A stretch of DNA of 64,000 nt from RPRB01 sp035543115. Lineage in GTDB: Bacteria > Myxococcota > Myxococcia > Myxococcales > Myxococcaceae. The notes below the pieces were generated by a model, which was not told the origin of the DNA, did not search any database, and saw nothing but the letters and a program-made list of their open reading frames with translations. The position numbers were made by a program, and so were the translations under genes. Below are positions 9,913 through 18,183 of the stretch, in pieces. The stretch spans positions 62,001 to 126,000 of the forward strand of contig DATKKF010000004.1 of assembly GCA_035543115.1 (NCBI GenBank), read 5' to 3'. Each line of letters begins with the position of its first letter. Positions within the stretch are counted from its first letter, which is position 1.

Positions 9913-10851
9913 CTACAGCTTGACCTCGTCCACCGTCTTCTTCACCGAGGTGAACGACTTCTGCAGCTCGGCCTTCTCGGCCGCATCCAGCTCGAGCTCG
10001 ATGATCTTCTCCACCCCGCCCGCGCCGATCTGCAGTGGCACGCCCATGAAGAAGCCGTTGATCCCGTACTGGCCCTCGAGAAACGCCGCGCCCGGAAGCA
10101 CCCGCTTGCGGTCGAACACGAAGCTCTCCGCCATGGCGATGGCCGAGGCCGCCGGGCCGAAGTAGGCCGAGCCGGTCTTGTACAGCGCCACCAGCTCTCC
10201 CCCGCCCTTGCGGGTCCGCTCGACGATGGCGTCGAGCTTGTCCTTCGGCAGCATCTGAGTGAGCGGGACGCCGCCCACCGTCGCGTGCCGGAGCAGCGGC
10301 ACCATGTCGTCCCCGTGCCCGCCGAGCACCAGCGCCTCGATGTCCCGCATCGACACGTTGAGCGCCTCGGCGACGAAGAACTTGAAGCGCGCGGTGTCCA
10401 GCACCCCCGCCATCCCGACCACCTGGGTCTTCTTGAAGCCGGTGATCTTGAAGAGTGCGTACACCATCGCGTCCAGCGGGTTGGCCACGTTGATCACGAA
10501 GGCGTTCGGGCAGTGGGTCTTGATGTTCCCCGCCACGTCCTTCATGATTTTTAGGTTGACCTCCAGCAGGTCCTCCCGGGTCATCCCCGGCTTCCGGGGC
10601 ATGCCCGCGGTGATGATCACCACGTCGCTGCCGGCCACGTCCTTCCAGTCGGTGGTGCCGGTGACACGGCAGTCGTAGCCGTCCACCGCCGCCAGCTGGT
10701 TGATGTCCAGCGCCTTCCCCTTCACCAGACCCTCGGCCGCCGGGATGTCGTAGAGCATCACCTCCCCGAGCTGCTTCTGCACCGAGAGGAGCGCGAGGTT
10801 GCCGCCGATCTGCCCGCCGCCGATGAGTCCGATCTTCCGCTTGCCGCCCAT
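9913..10851 (-). CDS. mdh: Malate dehydrogenase (LDH-like type)
   Basis: The 312-residue protein has the NAD-binding glycine motif GLIGGGQIGGN at the N-terminus. The arginine-bearing substrate loop is MPRKPGMTREDLL, followed by VANPLDAMVY and the catalytic histidine in VLGGHGDDMVP. It oxidises malate to oxaloacetate with NAD in the cytoplasm. It begins 17 bases after icd and precedes the sdh genes, so icd-mdh are probably one transcript supplying substrate for the citrate synthase divergently encoded next door. Confidence 0.97.
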   Translation of the reverse strand: MGGKRKIGLIGGGQIGGNLALLSVQKQLGEVMLYDIPAAEGLVKGKALDINQLAAVDGYDCRVTGTTDWKDVAGSDVVIITAGMPRKPGMTREDLLEVNLKIMKDVAGNIKTHCPNAFVINVANPLDAMVYALFKITGFKKTQVVGMAGVLDTARFKFFVAEALNVSMRDIEALVLGGHGDDMVPLLRHATVGGVPLTQMLPKDKLDAIVERTRKGGGELVALYKTGSAYFGPAASAIAMAESFVFDRKRVLPGAAFLEGQYGINGFFMGVPLQIGAGGVEKIIELELDAAEKAELQKSFTSVKKTVDEVKL

Positions 10852-10868
10852 GATTCCCTAGCCGCCTT

Positions 10869-12170
10869 TCACATGTGCTGGATGATGGCCTGGCCAAACT
10901 CCGAGCACTTCAGTTCCTTCACCTCACCGCGACCGTCACTCTTCATCAGCCGGGCGAAGTCGTAGGTGACCGTCCGGGCCGCGATGGCGCCGTTCATCCC
11001 CTTGACGATCAGATCCGCCGCCTCGTTCCAGCCGAGGTGGCGGAACATCATGTCGCCGGAGAGGATCACGCTGCCGGGGTTCACCTTGTCCAGGTCGGCG
11101 TACTTCGGCGCCGTGCCGTGCGTCGCCTCGAACACCGCGTGGCCGGTCACGTAGTTGATGTTCCCGCCCGGCGCGATCCCGATGCCGCCCACCTGCGCGG
11201 CGAGCGCGTCGCTCAGGTAGTCGCCATTGAGGTTCAGGGTGGCGATGACGTCGAACTCGTCGGGCCGGGTGAGTACTTGCTGGAGGGTGATGTCGGCGAT
11301 GGCGTCCTTGATCAGGAGCTTCCCCGAGGCGAGCGCCGCCTTCTGTTCGGCGTTGGCCGCCTCCTCACCCTTCTTCGCCTTGGTCTCCTCCCACTGCTCC
11401 CAGGTGTAGACCTCCGCCCCGAACTCGCGTTCGGCCAGCGCGTAGCCCCAGCCGCGGAAGGCGCCCTCGGTGAACTTCATGATGTTGCCCTTGTGCACGA
11501 AGGTGACGCTCTTGCGCCGGTGCTCCAGGGCGTAGCGGATGGCGGCGCGGATGAGCCGCTCGCTCCCCTCGCGCGACACCGCCTTGATCCCGATCCCGCA
11601 CTCCTGGGGGAAGCGAATCTTCTTGAACTCCTTCGGGAAGCGCTCGCGGAACAGGGCGAGGAACGCCGTGGCCGACTCCGAGCCGGCCTCGAACTCGATG
11701 CCCGCGTAGATGTCCTCGGTGTTCTCCCGGAAGATGACCATGTCCACCTTCTCCGGGGCCTTCACCGGGCTGGGCACGCCCTTGAAGTAGCGGACCGGGC
11801 GGAGGCAGACGTAGAGGTCGAGCAGCTGGCGAAGCGCCACGTTGAGGCTGCGGATGCCGCCGCCCACCGGCGTGGTCAGCGGGCCCTTGATGCCCACCAG
11901 GTAGGTGCGAAACGCCTCGATCGTCTCGTCGGGGAGCCAGTTCTTGGTCTGCTTGAACGCCTTCTCGCCGGCGAGCACCTCCATCCAGGAGATGCGCCGC
12001 TTGCCGCCGTAGGCCTTGGCCACCGCGGCGTCGAACACCGCCTGCGAGGCGCGCCAGATGTCGCGGCCCGTTCCGTCCCCCTCGATGAAGGGGATGATCG
12101 GCCGGTCCGGGACCGACAGTGATTCCCCGGACAACGTGATTCGCTCACCTGCCGGAACGGGGTTGCTCAT
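10869..12170 (-). CDS. icd: Isocitrate dehydrogenase, NADP-dependent
   Basis: The 433-residue protein matches the E. coli-type homodimeric enzyme. Landmarks are PIIPFIEGDGTGRDIW, the substrate/phosphorylation loop GGIRSLNVALRQLLDLY, and NGDYLSDALAAQVGGIGIAPG near the metal site. It converts isocitrate to 2-oxoglutarate and CO2, which then feeds the KorAB oxidoreductase encoded further along. It is transcribed away from gltA across a 119-base gap that holds a possible promoter at 12209-12237. Confidence 0.97.
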   Translation of the reverse strand: MSNPVPAGERITLSGESLSVPDRPIIPFIEGDGTGRDIWRASQAVFDAAVAKAYGGKRRISWMEVLAGEKAFKQTKNWLPDETIEAFRTYLVGIKGPLTTPVGGGIRSLNVALRQLLDLYVCLRPVRYFKGVPSPVKAPEKVDMVIFRENTEDIYAGIEFEAGSESATAFLALFRERFPKEFKKIRFPQECGIGIKAVSREGSERLIRAAIRYALEHRRKSVTFVHKGNIMKFTEGAFRGWGYALAEREFGAEVYTWEQWEETKAKKGEEAANAEQKAALASGKLLIKDAIADITLQQVLTRPDEFDVIATLNLNGDYLSDALAAQVGGIGIAPGGNINYVTGHAVFEATHGTAPKYADLDKVNPGSVILSGDMMFRHLGWNEAADLIVKGMNGAIAARTVTYDFARLMKSDGRGEVKELKCSEFGQAIIQHM

Positions 12171-12208
12171 GGCGGTCTCCCGGGTCGAATTTCCCTTGGC
12201 GGTCGGGG

Positions 12209-12237
12209 GTATACGGGACGCGACAACGGCTCCGCAA
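12209..12237 (-). promoter_or_regulatory. Possible sigma-70-type promoter for icd-mdh
   Basis: On the minus strand TTGCGG (12232-12237) is followed after 17 bases by GTATAC (12209-12214). This spacing suits a housekeeping promoter, and it lies about 40 bases before the icd start. It is a pattern match only. Confidence 0.35.
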
Positions 12238-12289
12238 CCTGGAACAAGGGCGTACTCTTTTTGGTTGAATCGAGCCTCTCCCAGGTGAA

Positions 12290-13597
12290 ATGACGCCTTA
12301 CGCCATGGCCAAAGACACGCTGAGCATCACCGACAACCGCACCGGTAAGTCCTACGAGCTCCCCATCAAGGACGGGTGCATCAAGACGGCGGATCTCCGG
12401 CAGATCCGCTTAGACGACCACGACTTCGGGCTCATGGGTTACGACCCGGCGTTCCTCAACACCGCGAACTGCCGGAGCGCCATCACCTTCATCGACGGCG
12501 ACAAGGGCATCCTCGAGTACCGCGGGTACCCCATCGAGCAGCTGGCCGAGAAGTCCAGCTACCTCGAGGTCGCTTACCTGCTACTGAACGGAGAGCTCCC
12601 CAGCCGCAAGCAGCTCGACGACTTCGTCTACACGGTCACCCACCACACCTACGTCCACGAGAACATCAAGTCATACATGGATGGGTTCCGCTACGACGCC
12701 CACCCCATGTCGATGCTGGCTGCCACCGTGGCCGCGCTCTCGTCCTTCTATCCCGAGGCGAAGAACATCAAGGACGCGAGGAACCGTCGGATCCAGCAGA
12801 TCCGCATGGTGGCCAAGATGCCGACCATCGCCGCGTTCAGCTTCCGGCACTCGATGGGTCTGCCGTACGTCTATCCGAACAACGACCTGAGCTTCGTCGG
12901 GAACTTCCTGGCGATGATCAAGAAGATCGGGACCGACATCTACAAGGTGAACCCGGTGCTCGAGCACGCGCTGGAGGTGCTGTTCATCCTCCACGCCGAC
13001 CACGAGCAGAACTGCAGCACCACCGCGGTCCGGTTGGTGGGCAGCAGCCAGGTGGATCCGTTCTCCGCCGTTGCCGCGGGGATCACCGCGCTCTACGGGC
13101 CGCTGCACGGCGGCGCGAACGAGGCGGTGCTGACGATGCTCCGCAGCATCGGCAGCGTGGACAAGGTCTCCGAGTTCATCAAGGAGGTGAAGGGCGGCGA
13201 GGGCGAGACCAAGCTGATGGGCTTCGGGCACCGCGTCTACAAGAGCTACGACCCGCGGGCGAAGGTCATCAAGCGCGTCGCCGACGAGGTGTTCGAGGTC
13301 ACCGGGAAGAGCCCGCTCCTGGACATCGCCCTGGAGCTGGAGCGGATCGCGCTCCAGGACGACTACTTCGTGAAGCGGAAGCTCTACCCGAACGTCGACT
13401 TCTACTCCGGTCTGATCTACGAGGCCCTGGGCTTCCCCTCGACCTTCTTCCCGGTGCTCTTCGCCATCCCGCGCACCGCGGGCTGGGCGGCCCAGTGGGA
13501 GGAGATGGTGCAGGACCCCGAGCAGAAGATCGCCCGTCCCCGGCAGATCTACACCGGCGCCAAGCGCCGGGACTACGTTCCCTTCGACAAGCGCTGA
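12290..13597 (+). CDS. gltA: Citrate synthase
   Basis: The 435-residue protein is a type-II bacterial citrate synthase. It keeps the beta-strand N-terminal domain (GKSYELPIKDG), the region around LHADHEQNCST, the catalytic GFGHRVYKSYDPRA and the aspartate-bearing YPNVDFYSG motif. It condenses acetyl-CoA with oxaloacetate. The start at 12290 follows an AGGTGA-like ribosome site; an ATG at 12305 lacks one. The gene is divergent from icd and mdh, so the TCA genes surround a shared control region. The zinc-ribbon gene follows after nine bases. Confidence 0.97.
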   Translation: MTPYAMAKDTLSITDNRTGKSYELPIKDGCIKTADLRQIRLDDHDFGLMGYDPAFLNTANCRSAITFIDGDKGILEYRGYPIEQLAEKSSYLEVAYLLLNGELPSRKQLDDFVYTVTHHTYVHENIKSYMDGFRYDAHPMSMLAATVAALSSFYPEAKNIKDARNRRIQQIRMVAKMPTIAAFSFRHSMGLPYVYPNNDLSFVGNFLAMIKKIGTDIYKVNPVLEHALEVLFILHADHEQNCSTTAVRLVGSSQVDPFSAVAAGITALYGPLHGGANEAVLTMLRSIGSVDKVSEFIKEVKGGEGETKLMGFGHRVYKSYDPRAKVIKRVADEVFEVTGKSPLLDIALELERIALQDDYFVKRKLYPNVDFYSGLIYEALGFPSTFFPVLFAIPRTAGWAAQWEEMVQDPEQKIARPRQIYTGAKRRDYVPFDKR

Positions 13598-13606
13598 TCA
13601 GCGACC

Positions 13607-13963
13607 ATGACGCTCGATTTCACCTGCCAGAAGTGCGAGGGCACCTTCGAGATCGACGCCCAGGATCTCGTCGACGGGAGCGAGAAGCTCGAGTGCCCGC
13701 ACTGCAATACCCGCGCTCCGGCGGCCGCGGTCGATGACTTCGTCGCCGCGCTCACCGAGATGCGGGCGCAGGTGGCGGCGCTGAGCAAGCGGTTCACCGT
13801 CTCCACCACCCTGGAGAGCGAGGACCTGGCCGAGCTCGACGCCGATGACGACGACGACGAGGACGACGACGACGACGTGGATGAGGACGACGACGACGAC
13901 GACGACGACGAGGACCTCGATGAGGACGACGAGGACCTCGACGACGAGGACGAGGAGAAGTAG
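13607..13963 (+). CDS. Small zinc-ribbon protein with a poly-acidic tail
   Basis: The 118-residue protein has two CxxC pairs (Cys7/Cys10 and Cys30/Cys33) that should hold one zinc in a ribbon fold, like MJ0042-type finger proteins. Residues 45-65 look helical. From about residue 70 to the end the protein is almost wholly Asp and Glu. It follows gltA by nine bases and precedes a strong terminator, so it is probably co-transcribed with gltA. The function is unknown; acidic tails often serve in nucleic-acid mimicry or binding of basic partners. Confidence 0.7.
   Translation: MTLDFTCQKCEGTFEIDAQDLVDGSEKLECPHCNTRAPAAAVDDFVAALTEMRAQVAALSKRFTVSTTLESEDLAELDADDDDDEDDDDDVDEDDDDDDDDEDLDEDDEDLDDEDEEK
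13838..13957 (+). repeat. GAC/GAY/GAG codon repeat encoding the acidic tail
   Basis: About 40 consecutive codons are nearly all GAC, GAT or GAG, giving long near-perfect GAC runs. Such triplet repeats can slip in replication, so tail length may vary between strains. Confidence 0.75.
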
Positions 13964-14292
13964 CCGACGTCCGGCTGTCGCCCAGCGTTCGCTTGAGTGG
14001 CGGAACGCCCGGTGGGTGAGAAGCGTCCCGGCAGTGCCGGCTCCGAGCGAGGCCCCGAGGTCACCGGCGACGCGGCCCGTGGAGCTCTGAAGACTGGAAA
14101 GCCCGGCCCCCCCTCCCAAGGGAAGCCGGGCTTTCGCGAGGCAAACTCCAATGGGGCATCGCCACCGCGGACGTCCTGGTGGGGTGACGAGTCAGGTGGA
14201 ACAGCGTCGGCCCTGCTCCAACGTGGGACCTCGTTCGTATTCCGCCCGGTGACAGAGTGTCAAGAAGCGCGCGCCGTATCAGAATTCGTGCC
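13964..14292. other. Intergenic region between the gltA unit and pyruvate kinase
   Basis: This stretch of about 330 bases holds the terminator at 14098-14134 and no convincing gene. A promoter for pyruvate kinase should lie downstream of the terminator, but I cannot assign one with confidence. Confidence 0.5.
14098..14134 (+). terminator. Rho-independent-like terminator after the zinc-ribbon gene
   Basis: AAAGCCCGGC pairs perfectly with GCCGGGCTTT around a loop of about 17 bases. The short T run at the end is weak, as is usual in GC-rich genomes. It closes the gltA/zinc-ribbon unit and, being symmetric, could act in both directions. Confidence 0.7.
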
Positions 14293-15690
14293 GTGACGCG
14301 TCGCTCGAAGATCGTTTGCACCCTTGGCCCGGCGTCCGATGCTCCGCGGGTGCTGGCCGGCATGGTCGCCGCCGGGATGGACGTGGCCCGCCTCAACTTC
14401 TCCCACGGGAGCGCCGCCGATCACCGTGCCCGTGCGAAGGCGGTGCGTCTGGAAGCGCGCCGGGCGGGGCGCAACGTGGCGATCCTGCAGGATCTCCAGG
14501 GGCCCAAGCTGCGGGTCGGGAGATTCGCCGAGGGCCGGGTCGAGCTGGTGCCCGGCGACGCGGTGCTCCTCGTGACCCGGGGCGGTGTGGTGGGCAGCCC
14601 ACGCATCATCCCTGTTCCACTCGCCTCGCTCGCGCGTGACTGCCGGCCCGGAGACCTGGTGCTCCTCGACGACGGGCGGCTGCAACTCCGGGTCCGCCGG
14701 GCACGGGGCCAGGACCTCGAGGCCGAAGTGGAGATCGGCGGCCCCATCTCGGACCACAAGGGGGTGAGTCTTCCGGGCTCGGCGGTGTCGATCCCGGCGT
14801 TCACTCCGAAGGACCGGCGCGACGCGGCGCTGGGCCGGGCACTCGGGGTGGACCTGGTGGCGATGTCGTTCGTGCGGACGGCGCGCGACGTGGAGCGGGC
14901 GCGACGGCACCTCGCCCCGGGCACTCCGCTCATCGCGAAGATGGAGAAGCCCCAGGCGATCGAGAACCTCGAGGCCATCCTCCGCACCGCGGATGGGGTG
15001 ATGGTGGCCCGCGGGGACCTCGGCGTGGAGCTGCCGCTGGAGAAGGTCCCGGGCATCCAGAAGCGGCTGGTGCGGCAGGCCAACCTCCTGGGCCGGCCGT
15101 GCATCGTCGCCACCGAGATGCTGGAGAGCATGGTCCAATCTTCCCGTCCCACCCGCGCCGAGGTCTCCGACGTGGCGAACGCGGTGCTCGACGGCGCGGA
15201 CGCGGTGATGCTCTCGGCGGAGACCGCCGTCGGCCACGATCCGGTTGCAGCGGTGGCGACGATGGCCCGCATCGTCGAGGAGGCGGAGCGCTCGCAGCCG
15301 GCGCCTGTCCGGCCGGAGCTCGACGGCAGCAGCATCTCACCGGGCATCGCCGCCGCGGCGGTCGAGGCGGCGCGCAGCGTGGGGGCGAAGGTCATCGTGG
15401 CGTACACCGAGAGCGGCTACACCGCACGGCTGGTCGCAGCGTTCCGCCCGCCGATGCCCATCCTCGCGCTCACCCCGAACGAGCCGGTGGTGCACCAGCT
15501 CGCCCTCGCCTGGGGGATCGAGGCGCACCGGGTGCCACGGCTGCGCTCGACGGACGCGGTGATGGCCCGGGCCCGGGCCGAGGTGCGCCGGCGCGGCCTC
15601 GCGGCTCCATCCGAGCGCATGGCCATCGTCGCCGGCGTCCCGCTAAACGAGCCCGGTAACACCAACCTCCTCACCGTTCAGCGGGTGTGA
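14293..15690 (+). CDS. pyk: Pyruvate kinase
   Basis: The protein of about 465 residues starts MTRRSKIVCTLGPAS, the usual pyruvate kinase N-terminus. It carries MEKPQAIENLEAI, VARGDLGVELPLEKVP, the signature-region ATEMLESM and the segment DGADAVMLSAETAVG. It converts phosphoenolpyruvate and ADP to pyruvate and ATP, and its product would feed the NifJ enzyme encoded nearby. I chose the GTG at 14293 by homology; a GTG at 14257 would add 12 residues. Neither has a strong ribosome site. Confidence 0.96.
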   Translation: MTRRSKIVCTLGPASDAPRVLAGMVAAGMDVARLNFSHGSAADHRARAKAVRLEARRAGRNVAILQDLQGPKLRVGRFAEGRVELVPGDAVLLVTRGGVVGSPRIIPVPLASLARDCRPGDLVLLDDGRLQLRVRRARGQDLEAEVEIGGPISDHKGVSLPGSAVSIPAFTPKDRRDAALGRALGVDLVAMSFVRTARDVERARRHLAPGTPLIAKMEKPQAIENLEAILRTADGVMVARGDLGVELPLEKVPGIQKRLVRQANLLGRPCIVATEMLESMVQSSRPTRAEVSDVANAVLDGADAVMLSAETAVGHDPVAAVATMARIVEEAERSQPAPVRPELDGSSISPGIAAAAVEAARSVGAKVIVAYTESGYTARLVAAFRPPMPILALTPNEPVVHQLALAWGIEAHRVPRLRSTDAVMARARAEVRRRGLAAPSERMAIVAGVPLNEPGNTNLLTVQRV

Positions 15691-15710
15691 GCTCGGGACA
15701 GGAGAGCCAG

Positions 15711-16190
15711 ATGCCCCCGACCAAGGCGCCCTCGCCACAGCAGCAGCTCGCGGGCTTCATCGAGAAGTTCGAGCCCGGGATGCAAGCTCTCATCCGGGCC
15801 GCCCGGAAGCGGATGCGCGCGCTCCTCCCCACCGCGACCGAGATGCTCTACGACAACTACAACTTCTTCGTGATCGGCTACGGCCCGGGCGACAGACCCT
15901 CCGAGGCGATCTTCTCGCTCGCGGCCCAGGCGAAGGGGCTGAGCCTCTGCTTTCTCCAGGGCGCAGGGCTGCCCGACCCGGCAGGCCTGCTCCGGGGAAG
16001 CGGCACGCGCGTCCGATCGATCCGTCTGGGGAGGGTCGAGGATCTCGACCAGGCCGAGGTCCGGAGGCTCATCGACGCGGCACTGGCGCGGGCCAAGGTT
16101 CCGATGCGGCCGGACGGTGACGGGCGTCTGATCATCAGGTCGGTCTCCGCCAAACAGCGGCCCAGGCGACCGGTCTCCCCGAAGAGATAG
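15711..16190 (+). CDS. DUF1801-family protein
   Basis: The 159-residue protein resembles the DUF1801/YdhG-like family: a helical N-terminus (FIEKFEPGMQALIRAARKRM) followed by EMLYDNYNFFVIGYG and a compact alpha/beta domain. The biochemical role of the family is not established. The ATG at 15711 has AGGAGAG five bases upstream; a GTG at 15687 touching the pyk stop is less likely. It may be co-transcribed with pyk. Confidence 0.65.
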   Translation: MPPTKAPSPQQQLAGFIEKFEPGMQALIRAARKRMRALLPTATEMLYDNYNFFVIGYGPGDRPSEAIFSLAAQAKGLSLCFLQGAGLPDPAGLLRGSGTRVRSIRLGRVEDLDQAEVRRLIDAALARAKVPMRPDGDGRLIIRSVSAKQRPRRPVSPKR

Positions 16191-16299
16191 CCTCCTGCCC
16201 GACCTCGCCGCGAGCCCGCGTCCAGCCCAAGCCGCCGCGCCGCCTCGGGGAGCCCCTCACGGACGCTCGGGCAGCACGGGGTCGCCCGCGCCCCCTTGG

Positions 16300-17169
16300 T
16301 CAACGCGCCGTGCCGAGCACAAGGCCGGGACCGAGCACGCCCACGAAGACCGCGAGCACGACCGTCGCGAGCAGGAGCCAGGGCACACTGCGGGGAACGC
16401 CGAGCAGCGGCTGCTCCGGACCGGCACCAGGATGGCGAGCCCAGACCGCCGGGTACCAGGCGAGGAGCGAGGTCCCGCCGAACGAGGCCGCCGCCGCAGA
16501 GATCAGCACCAGCCTCAGTCCATGCGGGTTCAGCAGACCGGCGACGATGAAGGTCACCCCTCCGACCAGGTAAGGAAGCAGGGTGAGCGTCCGGGTCCGC
16601 CGTTCCCGCTCCTTGGCGTCGGTCCCCACGAAGGGCTCCAGCGGGGGCATGAGCACATGGGGCGCCCACCAGAAGTAGAGGACCGCTCCGAGCGCTGTCA
16701 GGACCAGCCGCCAGACCACCGCGGGCCGAAGCCCGGAGACGACGACCGCCCAGTCGCCGATGCCCCCGAGGCCCGAGAACAGCAGATACCCGAACGGCTG
16801 GAGCAGGTTGACGGCGAGCATCAGCCAGGCGACGTCGCGCGCCCGCCCCCAGCCGGCGGGGAGCGTCCGCGAGGCGCCGTACGCGAGCGCAGCAGCCCCG
16901 AGGTTCGCGATGCTGCCCCCGGCCGCGAGCCATCGAGCCGCCGAGGACGGGAGGCCGTCCACCGAGCACTCGAAGAACACCGCGTTCAGCGCCTCGGGAC
17001 GGCCGCCGACGAGGAGACACGCACCGCCGTGCCCGAGGCCCTCGTGCACCACGTTGGAGAGCGCGTAGGCAACGACGGCGATGGCCCCCACCGTCCAGAC
17101 ATCGAGCAGGGATTCCGGTCGCCCGGGTTCAACCGTCATCGATGGAGAAGCCCAGCGTGAAGGAACCAT
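16300..17169 (-). CDS. Polytopic membrane protein with an HEGLGH motif
   Basis: The protein of about 289 residues has roughly six to seven hydrophobic segments. The first ends in YALSNVVHEGLGHGGACLLVGG, an HExxxH arrangement that recalls membrane metalloproteases of the M50 type but is one residue longer than their HExxH motif. A second motif, NLLQPFGYLLFSGLGGIGDW, sits in a later helix and could supply the third acidic ligand. I chose the ATG at 17169, one base after the stop of the upstream gene, because GGAAG precedes it. The pair is probably co-transcribed. Function is unknown. Confidence 0.6.
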   Translation of the reverse strand: MVPSRWASPSMTVEPGRPESLLDVWTVGAIAVVAYALSNVVHEGLGHGGACLLVGGRPEALNAVFFECSVDGLPSSAARWLAAGGSIANLGAAALAYGASRTLPAGWGRARDVAWLMLAVNLLQPFGYLLFSGLGGIGDWAVVVSGLRPAVVWRLVLTALGAVLYFWWAPHVLMPPLEPFVGTDAKERERRTRTLTLLPYLVGGVTFIVAGLLNPHGLRLVLISAAAASFGGTSLLAWYPAVWARHPGAGPEQPLLGVPRSVPWLLLATVVLAVFVGVLGPGLVLGTAR

Positions 17170-17170
17170 G

Positions 17171-18175
17171 TCAGGGCACTTCCGGATGCTCGTGCCATCC
17201 ATGCAGCAGGTGGATGTAGTTCGCCCTCTCGTAGGCCGACGGGTCCGGGCAGGCCTTGAGGTTCATGCTCCCCCGCAGCTGCCTGACCGAGACGTACTCG
17301 CGTTCGACGAGCCAGCGCTCCAGCGAGGCCCGGAGGGAGAGCAGCCGCGACGGACCATTGCGGAGCAAGGTCGAGACGAGCTGCACCGCTGTCGCGCCCG
17401 CCATCAGCGCCCGGACCACGTCCACCGTCTCGTGCACCCCGCCGCTGACCGCCAGGGGGATCTTCCGCTGCGCGGACAGGATGGCCAGCCAGCGGAGCCG
17501 GAGCGGAAGCTCGGAGCTGTCCGAGAGGTGGAGGACCCGCTTCACCTCCAGCGCCTCTACGTCGATCTCCGGCTCGAACAGGCGGTTGAAGAGCACCAGC
17601 GCGTCCGCGCCCGCCTCCTCGAGCCCCCGGGCGATACTGGACACCGAGGTGTAGAAGGGCGAGAGCTTCACCGCGACCGGGATCTTCACCCTCCCCTTCA
17701 GCGTCCGGACCAGCTCCAGCATGTCCTTCTCCACCGCTCCACCGTCGCGCGCCGGGTCGGTGGGGACGGAGTACAGGTTCAGCTCCACCGCGGAGGCCCC
17801 CGCCTGTTCGATGAGCCGGGCAAAGTCGATCCACCCTCCGAGCGTGGTCCCGTTCAGCGAGGCGATGACCGGCACCTTCACCGCCGCGCGGATCTTCCGG
17901 AGCTGCTCGAGGTACCGGTCCGGGCCCATCCGGTAGTCCGCATCGGGGAGCACACTGGAGGCTTCGGCCGAGAGCTCGCGGTGCTGCTCGGTGGCCATGA
18001 ACGTGGACAGCTGCTCCTGGGTGAGCTGCTCCTCGAAGAGCGAGCGCATCACGATGGCCGGCGCTCCGGCGTCCTCCAGCGCCCGCACCGTCCCCACCTC
18101 GTCCGCGAGCGGCGAGGCCCCCGGCAGGAGCGGGTGTGCCAGCTTGAGTCCCAGGTACTCGACCGAGAGATCCAT
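17171..18175 (-). CDS. Dihydroorotate dehydrogenase-like flavoprotein
   Basis: The protein of about 334 residues is a TIM-barrel flavoprotein related to class-1 dihydroorotate dehydrogenases. It begins MDLSVEYLGLKLAHPLLPGASPL and has VPVIASLNG, AVELNLYSVP, IPVAVKLSP, a SGGVHETVDVVRAL phosphate-site region and a MAGATAVQLVSTLL end. It lies directly behind nifJ, whose stop is eight bases upstream of the chosen ATG, and far from the pyr genes. This nifJ-linked paralogue family probably works in redox metabolism rather than pyrimidine synthesis; that is inference. A GTG at 18187 would overlap nifJ. Confidence 0.75.
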   Translation of the reverse strand: MDLSVEYLGLKLAHPLLPGASPLADEVGTVRALEDAGAPAIVMRSLFEEQLTQEQLSTFMATEQHRELSAEASSVLPDADYRMGPDRYLEQLRKIRAAVKVPVIASLNGTTLGGWIDFARLIEQAGASAVELNLYSVPTDPARDGGAVEKDMLELVRTLKGRVKIPVAVKLSPFYTSVSSIARGLEEAGADALVLFNRLFEPEIDVEALEVKRVLHLSDSSELPLRLRWLAILSAQRKIPLAVSGGVHETVDVVRALMAGATAVQLVSTLLRNGPSRLLSLRASLERWLVEREYVSVRQLRGSMNLKACPDPSAYERANYIHLLHGWHEHPEVP

Positions 18176-18183
18176 GTGCGCGC

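Noticed and set aside
17171..18175. Considered as the pyrD gene of pyrimidine synthesis
   Set aside because: It sits behind nifJ and apart from pyrB-pyrC-carA. The sequence fits a DHODH-like paralogue better than a classical PyrD.
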